Source: Trichaptum fuscoviolaceum | Lineage: Eukaryota > Basidiomycota > Agaricomycetes > Hymenochaetales > Trichaptaceae | NCBI GenBank assembly: GCA_910574455.1 | Contig: CAJSYZ010000005.1 | Location: 1,488,001 to 1,552,000 of the forward strand | DNA length: 64,000 bases | Direction of reading: 5' to 3' | Shown here: positions 1 through 10,956 of the stretch, in pieces | Layout of the letters: every line of letters starts with the position of its first letter | Numbering within the stretch: position 1 is the stretch's first letter | Notes under the pieces: generated by a model | What the model was told of the DNA's origin: nothing | What the model saw: only the letters and a program-made list of their open reading frames with translations | Database searches by the model: none | Position numbers and translations under genes: made by a program

Positions 1-1130
1 TTATGAATGCATCCAGAGATCGTCGGCCTTGGGTTGATGGCGTGTGCATCATGTCCGAAAGGAGAGCTGGCAACCCACTTTCTGACCGGCCGCTCTGCTG
101 TCCCGTTCTTCTCTTCTTTCATTGTTCGGCCACCCGCTGGTGCTTCCAGGACAAGTTCTAAAACTGTCTATCAGTCGGATATATTTGCAAGTCAACTCTG
201 ACGGTAGCGGAGCCGGACGCTGATAACCACCCGAGCCCGCGTGGACTATAAGCCGGCTTTCTTGTGGAGCTGCCAGGCTGCACTGGGGACGGCGACAACG
301 GAGAATACTGGCAAGCGAACTCAGGCCCGTGCCATGGTTCAATTACGCACAATACTCGCAATATGCTGTGCCATCCGTCGACATTGCCAGTGGCACCCGA
401 ACTTGGTCTGTCCATCGGCGTTCCATGCGTGCCGTAATCTCTTGCAATTTATCGTCCTTTTCTTTAACGAGAGTACCACGCTTTACTCTTTAAATTGAAA
501 TCACTAGTTAACATGATTAATCCAAGTTCAAGGACCACATAGTTTCTGGTGCACTCACTTTATCTTCGACGCGCAGTCTTTCGGACAGGCGGTTTATTAT
601 CACCGCCCACGCACATTGAACGGGACATGAATATGTCCTTATAGGACGAGATTGTCGAGTTGTTTCGAGGACCTGATTGGCCCAAGGCTATTACCGTTCA
701 GCACAAGGCATCGGGCATCAACGTTGTGGCGTTCCACCCCTCTCATGATACCATCCGGAGCCAAACCCTATTCTCACATTCATATACCAGCATTTCGAGG
801 ATGTTAGAGTGTGCCACAGACGGTGGTCGCAGTCAAGAGCAGAGAACGATAGTCTGTTTAGCTATGTCCTATGAGAAATATATATGCTCGCGAGGCCGGT
901 CAGAGCCCAATCGGTGTGATTCACAGACCTCGACAGAAATCAGTATGGACATGATTCCCGAACACCCCTAAGGTGTAAGGGTTATAGCGGGCTAAATGTT
1001 ACGCTCCTCTAAAGCAAAAAGTTTGCACTCACGTGCCGCAATTCCTGAGACCTTTTTCCTTCTTTCGTCTTCCGGCGTGTGTACGCCCTTCTTCATTCGT
1101 AACCGTCATCCCCGCCCATGCCCGTTCCTT
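1..1130. other. No gene recognised
   Basis: Only short overlapping open frames are present and none shows a domain, a start context with splice-consistent continuation, or biased composition. I see no RNA gene and no repeat shared with the rest of the window, apart from a short CCACTGCCAGTG-like motif near 385 that recurs loosely near 1465, 36605 and 56070. Confidence 0.5.
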
Positions 1131-1135
1131 CCTTC

Positions 1136-1411
1136 ACGGGAAACATAAGAGGCTGTCTGAAATCAAGACAGACGCTGTGAAGTATTGTCACTTCTTCAAA
1201 GGTTTGTCTTTCTTTCAAACAATTCAGCATTGGCACGCTTTTACATACTGTCTCACTTTCAGACAGCCCGATGTATGTTGTGCGTGCTTATTGACAGAGG
1301 CTGTGAAGTATTGTCACTTCTTCAAAGGTTTGTCTTTCTTTCACACAATTCAGCATTGGGACGCATTTACATACCGTCACACTTTCAGACAGCCCGATGT
1401 ATGTTGTTCCC
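1136..1411 (+). repeat. Left arm of a large inverted repeat
   Basis: The sequence from cacgggaaacataagagg onward is repeated in reverse complement at 6520-6742 with a few mismatches. Within this arm a stretch of about 126 bp is tandemly duplicated (1174-1299, then 1300-1411), both copies running from gctgtgaagtattgtc to gacagcccgatgtatg. The first unit, 1151-1268, is itself bounded by a 12-bp inverted repeat (ggctgtctgaaa / tttcagacagcc), as in a MITE. No transposase is encoded. Confidence 0.75.
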
Positions 1412-1639
1412 TTACTCCCACTGGGAGTAAAGGGCACTGTATCCCCTAAATTGCCGTGGGATACCTGCCACTGCCAGTGTCCTTCGTGGGAATATTACAG
1501 TCATTGACCATTCCTTTAAACTCCGATTTTTGCAACATTATTTTCATCAATTCACCATCAATTTCATTAATTTTTTTCGCATATAGGCTTAGAATAGCAC
1601 TGTAAGAATTGATATCTACGTTTCTGTACTCATTACAGC

Positions 1640-1695
1640 AACCATTCTATGGTGCCGTTCACTTAGACACCGCTACTTTTGTGCACCCAAATAGG
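1640..1695 (+). repeat. Inner inverted-repeat block, left copy
   Basis: The block around ggtgccgttcacttagac and the following gctacttttgtgcac matches the reverse complement of about 5985-6045. It extends the inverted-repeat relationship of the outer arms inward, but the sequence between the matching blocks is strongly diverged. Confidence 0.6.
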
Positions 1696-1724
1696 AAATC
1701 CAAAAAAATAGATATTTAAAAATC

Positions 1725-1925
1725 CTTTAGTGGAAATGCTCCTTTCACATCAGGAAAACTACTTTCTGCTTATGGCCACTGACGCGTCCTGACGCGTCCT
1801 GATTTGGCTGGCACCTGTCTGAAGGGTCGCTACTTCGTCTGAAAATACACTGATTGCCTTAACTCACTGAAATAAGGAGAGTTTCAGGATGCAAGCCGTC
1901 TCTCAGTACATCAGAATGCAAGTCA
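1725..1925 (+). repeat. Dispersed repeat, copy 1
   Basis: The run tttagtggaaatgctccttt followed by caggaaaactactttctgct is shared, inverted, with 4690-4915, and in the same orientation with 55640-55860. All copies contain short cctga/tcagg-rich words such as cgtcctga, which make the family self-complementary in places. It looks like a non-coding MITE-like or foldback family. The exact ends could not be set by eye. Confidence 0.65.
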
Positions 1926-3028
1926 GGATTTCAGTGCTCAAGTATTATAGGACTTAGAAAATTTTAAAAAAATTTGTTGCATCCAAAACAGGAAACTTGA
2001 ATTTGATGTTGAACTTGAAGTGTTGCGGGCTTGCCCATGCCTTTTCCTCCTCACCATCATTCCTGACTTACCGCACTCGTCACACTCCTATCGACACCCG
2101 CCAATGCCACTCCTTACAGCTTTAAACTCGGGAACTGTTAGGCACGCTCCACTCTCTTCAACGCTTGTCGGGTCGGCTCGTGGTTTCCTTCACAACACAG
2201 CTCAGCAGGCAGAAGGCGTAACACATTGCGTGCACCCACGGCGATACAAGTATGTATCCAATCACGCAAGGATGATGCTTAAGCGCAAGTAGATTACAGC
2301 AGAACAACTGCTTCGGGAAGCACAAGAGCTCTAGGAAGTAGCTTTTCGCGCACCAAAACTACGCATTGAAGACTTTGAGGATCTCCATGAATACCGAGGC
2401 CGTAAGCGTAAGGAGTTTGAGGAGAGGATTCGGCGGACAAGGGGAAACTTGTATGTTTTTGTGCGTGGGTCATCTTTCGGGCGCTGACTAGAAGCAGAAA
2501 AGAATGGAAAGCATATGCTAGTTGGGAGGTACGTACTCAATCAAACTGACTGGAGCTGTGACTGAAACTCAACATAGGCGAGTCAAGGCGAATACGGACG
2601 TTCGTGCTTGGTAGACGAGCGCGCTCTCGATGTAGACCCGCGAGTGTCCAACTCTCCTAGACGGAGATGGAACTGAAGGGGCAAAACGTCCAACATGCAC
2701 GCAATCTGTTTATCCGAGCAGTGACTTTGTTGCCGCGCATCGACCAAGTCTGGTACAAATTCGTGTATTTGGAGGAACTGCTCGAAAATGCCGTTGTCGC
2801 GCATCAAGTGTTTGAGCGATGGGTGCAGTGGGAGCCAGAGGACAAGGCATGGCAGGCGTACGACAAGCTCGAAGAGCGGTACCAAGTACTTGATCGCACG
2901 AGTGCGATCTACGAGCAGTGGGTCGCTGTTCGACCTGAACCCCGCGTATGGGTCAAATGGGCAAAGATTGAGAGGAGCGAATCAGGCCTGACAAGGCTCG
3001 TGAGGTGTTCCAGATCGCACTGGACACT

Positions 3029-3123
3029 GAGGTCACTTCGGGAGGAAGATGTATTGAAGGACGAGATAGAAAGCGTGATAAACCGGTTCGTGAAGTCTAC
3101 GAGCGAGCTGCCGCACAAATACC
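3029..3123 (+). repeat. Direct duplication inside the CLF1 copy, unit 1
   Basis: A stretch of about 94 bp starting gtcacttcgggaggaagatg is present again at 4230-4322 with scattered substitutions. It encodes the region between two HAT repeats and marks the junctions where the middle block was displaced. Confidence 0.7.
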
Positions 3124-4229
3124 CTGGTGACTTGAAGCGTCACTGGAGACGATATATCTTTCTATGACTGGACTATGCATTGTTCGAAGAAGTGGATACC
3201 AAAGTCTGGTTTTTCTTTCTTATCTCTTTTTTTGAAAGTGCTAACAGCCGCCCACGCAGGATTATGATCGAACACGGCAAGTATACCGAACAGCGTTACA
3301 AGTGGTCCCCCACAAGCAATGCACTTTCGCGAAGCTGTGGCTCATGTTTGCGAACTTCGAGGTCCGGCGACTTGATCTACCCGCAGCACACAAATTGCTT
3401 GGTGTTGCAATCGGCATGCGTCCTAAGGAAAAGCTCTTCAAAGGCTATATCGAACTTGAGCTTGTCGTAACTGCATTTGCTCTTATTATTTGCATGGTTC
3501 GCTGACATTATCTTTCAGCTCCGAGAGTTTGACCGCATGCGGACGCTCAACGAAAAGTACATCGAATATGATTCAACGAACTCCTCGGCCTGGATCCAAG
3601 TCGCCCGGTTCGAGGCGGCGCACGCGGACTACCACGAGCGCGAGCCATATTCGAACTCGATACATCGGAGCAGCCGCTGTCGTACCCCGAAAACCTCTGG
3701 AAGGCGTGCATCGATTTCGAGTTTGAGCAGGGTGAGCGACAGCGTACAAGCGATCTGTATGAGCGCCTTCTACGCTTGAGTGGCCACGTCAAGGTCTGGC
3801 GCGCGTACGCAGAATTTGTCGCAAGCCTGATTCTTAACAATCAGGCGTCGAGGGAAGACGAGGAGGATGAGGGCGAGGATGAGAAGTTGGTGGAGGGCGA
3901 TTTGAATCTGGCCCGCCAGGTGTTCGAAAGGGCATTGTCAGCCGCAAGCGGAGGACGGTCGACGAACCTACAAGGTACGCACTCCCCTAGGCTTATGTGC
4001 TTCTAAGTTTTAAACTCTCCTACTTCGCGCCGGACAGATTACCTCGCTCCAAGTCCCGGGCGCTCTATGCTGCCTACACCAAGTTTGAAAAGCAGCATGG
4101 ACCTCAGGACACCCTCGAAACCACTGTTCTGGGGAAGAGGATGATCCAATATGAGGAAGAACTTGCGCACAACGGTCCAAATTACGACATATGGTTTGAC
4201 TATGCTCGCTTGGAAGAAGACTCACTGAT

Positions 4230-4322
4230 GTCACTTCGGGAGGAAGATGCGACGGAGGACGAGATGGAAAGCGCGATAAACCGAGCTCGTGAAGTCTACG
4301 AGTGAGCTGTCGCGCAAATACC
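4230..4322 (+). repeat. Direct duplication inside the CLF1 copy, unit 2
   Basis: Second copy of the 3029-3123 segment. It carries a stop codon (tga at about 4303) in the frame that otherwise continues the CLF1 reading. Confidence 0.7.
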
Positions 4323-4689
4323 CCCGCGGAGATGCTGAACAAGCTAGCACAGGACTAGGTGGAAGACGAGGAGAAGAAAGCAAAGAGTCTAGAGGATGAA
4401 GAAGACGAGAAACTTGTCCGAAAGTCTTCTCAAAGATTAACGCATCAGGCTTGTCAACTACCGCGGCAGGACTCACCTTCAGACAATGAGTTGCCTGGGC
4501 CCACATCAACTTTCACTGTGAGGTGTAATGTAGACGACGCGAAGCTGCGGTGGAGCCTCGCGCCGCGCGAGAGCGCCGCATGTTTGTGCCGCAGTGACAA
4601 AGCCTTTTTGTTTGCTTATCATTGTACTTATCTTACACTTGCAATAGAATTATTTACTTATATTTACTGATTAACTGAATTCTCTGAAT

Positions 4690-4915
4690 GCCTGACCTGG
4701 CTGGCTGACTGGCTGAAGCTCTGATTTCAGTGAGCTTGCCTTATTTCAGGCAACGCGTCCTGAATAATGGGAGGACATGCATGAATAAGTAGAGCTTGCC
4801 TTATTCAATCACCAGTCTCTCAGGACATTTAAGTCACGCTTCAGTCACTTTAAGCAGAAAGTAGTTTTCCTGATGCACTGAAAGGAGCATTTCCACTAAA
4901 GGATTTAATTTTTGG
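4690..4915 (-). repeat. Dispersed repeat, copy 2 (inverted)
   Basis: Reverse complement of the copy at 1725-1925, and more complete. Read on the minus strand it runs from tttagtggaaatgctccttt through caggaaaactactttctgct, then a long shared part containing attcatgcatgtcctcccat that matches 55640-55860. With copy 1 it brackets the CLF1 pseudogene. Confidence 0.7.
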
Positions 4916-5980
4916 GGCAAAACTCACGGAGATACAGTCATCAACCGATCCTTGAAACAGCACATTTGACCTGTGTTTTTGTCATCAACCAGGTCAAATT
5001 TCGCCATTTTTTTTTTATATTACGGTGAACGTACTACTGGAGAGCTTATATAATTATTTTGAAAGCAATCCAATCAGTTGCATAGATAACTTGATATATG
5101 CATATGAGCTGTTTTCGGGGCTTCCCCGGTCCTTGAAACACTAAGTTTCCCACGGTATCTTAATTACATTCACCTCTTTTACTACACCTTCTGCTTAGCT
5201 TTTATATTTCTAACTTCAGGATAACATATCTATATAGTATATACACGTCCCAGAGAGTTTCGGAGAGAAAAGATTGAGCACAAAGAGGTGTAGAGCTTGT
5301 GCAACATACTGATGAAATGCAGTTGCCTAATTGGATTATGCTTATTCTACCCTTTAGATAGCTGTCAGAAACAGTATGTGCTTTTACAGTGAGTTCTCGA
5401 TTGTTTTAATTGATTCTTTTTGCATAATCAAGCATGTTATCTACTACTATACACATTGAGCAGTTAATAATGGGATTTTATGCACAAAATGAATTATTTT
5501 GAGCATCTGGAGGTGTCAGGAAGTAACATGATTTTTGTGACATAGCAAAGAAATACAGTTGATGTCTTAATTTCTCGCTTTCTGCTGCATGGAATTCCTT
5601 CCAATTTCCTACAGAGACTAACAGAGTCATTTAGAACACTAATATGATTTTTAAAGAATTTTAAATGACGTAGGAAATTGAGGGGGCTGGTGTTTGTGCT
5701 GCTGTCTCACGGACTGGGAGTGACCAAAGGACCCGTTGATGACTGTAAATTTTGGAGCCCAACCAAATTGGCGGATTGCCTAATAAATTACCTTTTTTGG
5801 TAAACAAATAGTCATGCAATTCCCTTATTCAGAGCTGCTGAAGTAATGACACTTCTTCAGCTTCCAACATTTGAACAAAAGTTGACTTTTTTTACTGCAG
5901 ATTTGGGCTTTTCTAGGTAAGTCAACTCTAAAGGAATATTCTGGTAGATTTTGAGAATTATTTTTCCGAAAAAATTTGTC
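4916..5980. other. AT-rich stretch without genes
   Basis: Stop codons are frequent in all frames and no domain is visible. Phrases near 4935-4985 and 5715-5745 (gatgactgtaaat-like, catcaacc) resemble each other in inverted form, consistent with old inverted-repeat material between the outer arms. Confidence 0.45.
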
Positions 5981-5984
5981 AACA

Positions 5985-6045
5985 TCCAATTTGGCGGTTG
6001 CACAAAAGTAGCAGCGTCTAAGTGAACGGCACCATATGGGAAATG
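5985..6045 (-). repeat. Inner inverted-repeat block, right copy
   Basis: Reverse complement of 1640-1695 (gtctaagtgaacggcacc). See the left copy. Confidence 0.6.
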
Positions 6046-6519
6046 TAGAAGTAAAGTTTTGGCCACTCTTGGGCCCTCCTATTCCTTTAAACACCTATTT
6101 TCCCACGGGGTGAAGTACCTCCCCTTTGCTAGTTTCATGGAGTTAAAATTGTAGTCGTATCAAATTAACCTGCTAGGATTGTAAGCATGCCTTATATCAC
6201 TATGTATGCTAGGTTTTATTCTGATCCGTTATGAAGAAGATGTGGCAGAGCACCGACAGTACCCTGTTGAGATGCAGTTGCCGAATTGGGAAGCATAGGA
6301 TTTTCGTACGAAAAAGTATAACAAAAAAGTTCTTTGCTTCTACTGCAAGCAAAATTGCAGAGATCTCCATTTTTCTTGCAGAATCGGATGAAAGATGGCC
6401 ATAAAAATTTTTATAGACAGGTAGAACATGCATATACATGGTTGCACGGACCTAACAGTATTTTCTCGAGTTTGATGACTATTTTAGTAATTCAAAAGTT
6501 TCACGAAGCCAACATCCAC

Positions 6520-6742
6520 AGCAAACATCGGAGGCTGTCTCAAAGTGTGACAGGGTCTATGAAGCGGTGTCCCTTCTTTCAAGGGCTGTCAATTGTTGAG
6601 ACAAAACGCTTGAGACAGCCTTCCTCAGCCAATCACCAACCAGAAACGTAAGAATTGTCTGAAAGAAAGACAGACCTTTGAAGAAGTGACAATACTTTAC
6701 GACCCCTGTCTTGATTTCAGACAGCCTCTTGTGTTTCCCGTG
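6520..6742 (-). repeat. Right arm of the large inverted repeat
   Basis: Read on the minus strand it starts cacgggaaacacaagagg, like the left arm at 1136, and continues through ctgtctgaaatcaagacag, tattgtcacttcttcaaagg and ctgtctttctttca, with only scattered mismatches. It also contains a MITE-like unit at about 6533-6620 bounded by ggctgtctcaaa and its inverse. Confidence 0.75.
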
Positions 6743-6921
6743 ATCATGATCATTTTCTTCATATCTCATTAATTACTGCAGCAATCGGCCTGAAATTTTC
6801 TCGAGAGCTAGAGATGTACTATACGATAGATAAACTGAGATAGAAGTGGTGAGCTTGATATGTAGAGAGCAGAGAACATATGGTGTTTAAAGGACTGGTG
6901 GTGTTTAAAGGAATGGTCAAT

Positions 6922-7507
6922 GTTGTTGTTACGACCTAGAGTGGTTCCTTCGCTTTCGAGACCCTGAATCGGACACGGACGACGATCGGACGCAATGAGC
7001 GGTGGTTCTCACTCTGAGAAGCACTTTACAAGTCAATTAAGCTATTCTACACATCAGAGCTAAAGATAAACACATCACCTGAGAAGCACTTTACAAGAGG
7101 CCAAAAGTGGAGTGCTTCGCAGGGGGATCCGCGGTTTTGATGAACAAAGGCAAAAACTATACAGTACCAAGCCACTGGACCCTGATCCGACTAGGTCCGA
7201 CCTATACCGCTGACGTAAGTCGGAGTTCGGGGTCCCGCTCTAGTCGGGGTCCCGCATCGGTAGAGCGGAGGTTCGAGTCGGAGTGGCGGAAGAAAGAAAG
7301 AAAGGAGAATTGTTTGCAGGGCGCTTGTCCTAGCGGCCTGCAAACATACAGGCAAGTAATCTACGCAAAAAGGAAGAGAATCGGAGTCAAAGAAAGTCCG
7401 GTTTCGGACCGGACATGTCGGGGATCCGACTCGGAGTATGATCGTAAAAGAAAATAAAGGAAAAATAAAAGAAATAAAATAACCTGAGGCGGATTCCTGA
7501 CAGTTGT
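6922..7507 (+). mobile_element. Solo LTR of a Ty3/gypsy-type element with target duplication
   Basis: The LTR proper is 6927-7502 (576 bp). It begins TGTTACGACC and ends CTGACA, and is flanked by the perfect 5-bp duplication gttgt (6922-6926 and 7503-7507). Its first ten bases are the same as those of the LTRs of the full element at 17710 and 23609. It shares with them the paired phrase gaagcact..acaag (7018-7034 and again near 7082) followed by aggccaaaagtgg, so it belongs to a related but shorter LTR family. No internal region remains, so it probably arose by LTR-LTR recombination. Confidence 0.85.
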
Positions 7508-7630
7508 GCCTTCACCTCATCCAATCCTTACTAGGCGCTCTCTTGCTTGGGCTGTAAAACACCTTTCACTACTCTTAAGCTTGTTTCAATTTTTATCAAT
7601 TCTCTTTCTTTCACACTTTCTTGTCATGGT

Positions 7631-7671
7631 GGAGTAAGGGATCTGCCGGCGAAGCTCGGCCCGTTATCTAG
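7631..7671 (+). mobile_element. Putative Helitron 3' terminus
   Basis: ggagtaagggatctgccggc is followed by a short GC-rich hairpin (gccg..cggc, 7647-7660) and then by CTAG directly before a T, which is the form of a Helitron 3' end. The same 31-bp phrase with few changes occurs at 37333-37365 inside an intron. No 5' end could be assigned. The element may include the solo LTR and the CLF1 fragments upstream. Confidence 0.45.
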
Positions 7672-7679
7672 TGCGTGCT

Positions 7680-8740
7680 TATTTCCCATCGCATTCCCGG
7701 CTTCCCCCAAAGTCGTGTGAATCTTTGGCTCTGACTTCGTCCACAGCGCCAGTACCTGTCCTTTCAGATATGGACGCATTCCTACCCGGTAAACCTAGTC
7801 CTGCCATCGGTGTCTCTCCTATCGTTGGCGTTGGAGGAGTCGGACTCACATCTCGTATTGCATTCAGGGGTCTGACTTCAAGACAGTCTCACCGGAAGCA
7901 GTTCTCGTCCCACAGACAAGTGCCACCTCTCCTAACTTGTCACGTTGCGAAGACGAGGCTTCTGTTGCAGCGTTTTCGACCAAGTCGCTTGCGCTGTTGA
8001 GATCTGTCTGCGAGAATATGACTTCAAGAAGTGCGGGAAGTTCGGACTCCCTTGAGCAGACACCGTCCTCGTTCTCGGCGACATCGGTACAGACCCCACA
8101 AGCAGCACTCGCGTCTGTGCTTGTGGTTCATAAGACAGGGAAAAGATGTGGATTACGATAAGATGATAATGAGATGCTTTGCGAGGGCCGTATACGAGAC
8201 GCTCGGACGCTCAGGTTCAGAAAGCCGTCGTTAGACGCTTTGCAGAAAAACCGTTTTGTCAGCCATTGCTGAGGTTCTCGTATACCAGGCCAATAGTTTA
8301 CTCGTCGTAGCATTGTGTACGATAGTCAATTCATTTTGCTACATTATTATATGTCATGTTCTGTAACTTCGTGAGATATTATTTGCGACCTGTTGTTATC
8401 AAGGAGCATAATTCTGTCCTTATTCTTTACCGCTTTTGTCAACATCACTTGAAGCTCCCGAATGCTGTCGGGCAACGTGTTTAATGACCCTTCTGCACTG
8501 CTATCTATTCAGGCCCTGTCAGAGAATCGTGAAAGATAGGTAGTGCTGAGCTTCGACGGATGAACTGCATGCATCGGATAGCAAATTCAGCAACTTTGAA
8601 AGTCTATGAGCAAACCAGTAACAGCTAGGGCTCTGTAGGGAGTGAAGTCAATATGGACTTAGCAATTGCCAGTGATGCCGGGGTTGGCGGTTCCGCCATT
8701 CCGACCAAAAATTTTGTATTATGCTCTCTACTTTTTCAAA
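7680..8740. other. No gene recognised
   Basis: A few frames of 60-110 codons are open, but none shows a domain or joins another across convincing splice sites. Composition is close to that of the neighbouring genes, so a diverged gene fragment cannot be excluded. Confidence 0.4.
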
Positions 8741-8744
8741 AATA

Positions 8745-8848
8745 ACTATGTCACGTTAGTGTACTGGTAAGATCGTCTCTGTCCTTTTTTGAAACCGTGC
8801 GCTCGTACAAGTTCGATTCCCGTTCCTCATCTAGACTCTTTTTTTTTT
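8745..8848 (+). pseudogene. Degenerate tRNA-like sequence (Asp-like)
   Basis: An A-box-like phrase (ttagtgtactggtaaga) and a good B box (gttcgattccc), about 55 bases apart, are followed by a T run at 8839-8848 that could stop RNA polymerase III. A gtc triplet lies where the anticodon would be. The acceptor and T-stem halves do not pair, so this is a tRNA pseudogene or tRNA-derived SINE head, not a working tRNA. Confidence 0.4.
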
Positions 8849-9678
8849 CCAGCTTCCGCGCTTCTTTTTCTCACACATAATTGAATTAAATCGTTTCTCG
8901 TACTGCACTGCACACAAACCTGTGCGCATATAGTGATCCCGGCTTACACATGTTGCCTACTTTGTGTACAGTCCAAAACGAATTTTCTGCACATTATCTT
9001 GCGAATTTCGTCGGCGTCGTGATGTCCGTGCTCAAAACTTCACTTCCTGCCTTCCCCCTTTTTAAATGCTTCCAACTCTCTCAATCTCTCCTACTCTTCA
9101 CATAACCGTACCATAGTTTACGCTAATCAATCTACAAAGCACTTTCTAATGATAACCAGTCTCGCAATGCCTCACGATCACACACGATAACGCTATCGAT
9201 CTCTGAAGCCCCTCTACAATCAGCTTCAAGCCGCTGCTTGCATTTCAAACCCGCGTACAGTGCTCGACGTCGCCATGGCTGAAGCACTTCCATTCGTGCT
9301 ACGGAGCAACGCTGATGATAGACGTCATATGGGTGCAACTGCTTTCGGGGCAAAGGTATGCTCATTCTCTCTTCAACCTGTTGTTACGCTCTTCCACAAA
9401 CGTTCTCCGTCAACAATGTTAGAGTACTTGTCGTATATACTCTGCATCTTTTGCAGACCACTTGTATCAAATTAGGCTTTCTCTTTCTTTCCTCTACATT
9501 CCATGTCATACTGTACGTTTGCGCATTGCTGTGCTCTGCCTGTTAAGCCTACGTGTGCTGTCCTTGGTCTCCTTGCCTTCTTTCTTTGACCTTCGAGACT
9601 CCAGTTCTTTCCCCATCGCAATCCCTTCTCCTTCATTTGTTTCCTTTGCCTGCACTTTGTTCTCCTTCGTATCACACA

Positions 9679-10512
9679 ATGCCTCTACAAGTAGACACAG
9701 TTGAGGAAGAGAAGCCACGACACTTTAGAGGCAGAGCGTTTCTCAGACTGGGTCACATCATAAGTGACACTCTTCCCTCATCAACACCCGTTCTCTCTTC
9801 CGTCAACGGGTTTGCGCAAGCGCTACTCTCAGAATGCGACGTAAGTCTAAGCTAAGATAATGAATGACATTGTCAGTAATTCTCCGACCAGGAAACCGTC
9901 AAGGTTTATGACGACGCTAAGCATCTGAACAAGCAAGCAGCGGACATGCTTGACTTTCTTACTTCTCACCCTCCTAAAGGGGGCCATGACTCAGACTCGT
10001 TCCGCTTAATTCAGTACTTACACTCATGCTCTTTCCTTTTCTTCTTCTAATCATTTCCTTTCGCCTTCGCAGAGACTTATGTTCTCTACAATCCTCATTG
10101 TGCAGAGCAGTTAGGCACGGTCGCGTAAGGCGCTTTCTTGCGCTTCATAAAGTTCAAGCAGAAGTAGAACAGCTCAAAGCCGTCTTCGCTTGCGTGACAC
10201 GAAGACAAAAGGTTTGTGAGGGTTTCTCTTTTTGCTCTTCGTCAATTTAAATTGCTTCAGATGATTGAGGAGTGCAAAACTCGAAATGAGTCGGAGAACG
10301 TGCTGAAGCACATAGATGAAATTCATCTTCTACTTCGAGCTCATACTACCAGTCGAACTTCGTCTGACACTATCGAGGTGCTTCTTCGGAAGTTAATTTG
10401 TCTTTGCATCTGCATTTTAATCGTTTCAATGTTGACTTTCATCGTACATTTCCCTACCCCTTCTTGCGAGGAGACCCGGTTGGTCTATGTAACTGTTCCT
10501 GTGTATCGATGA
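9679..10512 (+). CDS. Four-helix-bundle (MLKL/HeLo-like) protein with C-terminal membrane anchor
   Basis: Four exons join in frame: 9679-9840, 9892-10013, 10073-10211 and 10261-10512, with introns of 49-59 bp that all have GT..AG ends. The product is 224 residues. It is mostly amphipathic helix: a helix with FAQALL, then one with KHLNKQAADMLDFL, then the stretch LCRAVRHGRVRRFLALHKV followed by a long Glu/Lys helix, then KHIDEIHLLLRAH. This pattern resembles the N-terminal helical bundle that many agaricomycete proteins share with MLKL/HeLo-type domains. About residues 182-202 form a Leu/Ile/Cys-rich membrane segment, followed by a 22-residue tail. Related bundles act in membrane-directed cell death or as adaptors, but no kinase or NACHT domain is attached here. 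The reading is intact. The family assignment is from pattern memory and unconfirmed. Confidence 0.6.
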
Positions 10513-10956
10513 CTCCTCTTTTCTTCACTCTCATTGTACAATTATTAAAATCTTTTGTATTATAATGGCAGTCGACTGTATGCGAACGCGATTTCAAATA
10601 CTGCCGTATTTAAACTCGAACTCGTACTGTGATACCCATTAGCGGCTGACCGTGCCTGTTTCTCGCGTACCTGATTTGCATATCTTAAAAAGTCTAATTA
10701 TCAGGGTCGCCTACCCCCGATAACCTGAAATCGATTGCTCCACTGTCAATCGTCCTTGCGTAATGCTTTCAAGAGCCGTTCTGACTCATCGTAGCTTAAG
10801 GTAAAATCCTTTCCTTTCCCTTTTCATTAATACATTCATTTAAAATCTGTTTCCACACCATTCCCCTTCTCGTAACCGATGGCACACTTCATTTTCCACT
10901 ACCGAACTAGCTTCTCTGCCAAATTCAGAATTCACATAATACAGGTACTTTACACA

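Larger units (their letters stand above)
2296..4440 (+). pseudogene. CLF1: Broken and rearranged copy of splicing factor CLF1 (crooked neck, HAT repeats)
   Basis: Intact Clf1/Crn is a scaffold of the Prp19-associated spliceosome built of HAT repeats. Recognisable blocks run in order: the N-terminal part (ITAEQLLREAQE, HEYRGRKRKEFEERIRRT), HAT repeats ([32 protein letters not shown], 2667-3000), the later block HWRRYIFL and LDYALFEEVDTK (3130-3200), [20 protein letters not shown] (about 3300), and SGHVKVW with an acidic stretch (3780-3960). The middle block, [12 protein letters not shown] through the REVYE/AVAQ segment, which normally precedes HWRRYIFL, lies instead at the 3' end (4030-4330). 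There are in-frame stops (near 2334 and 4305), at least three frameshifts (near 2620, 2990 and 3650) and still-recognisable introns (for example 2529-2578 and about 3208-3260). It therefore derives from genomic DNA, not from processed mRNA. It lies between the arms of the 1136-6742 inverted repeat. Confidence 0.8.
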
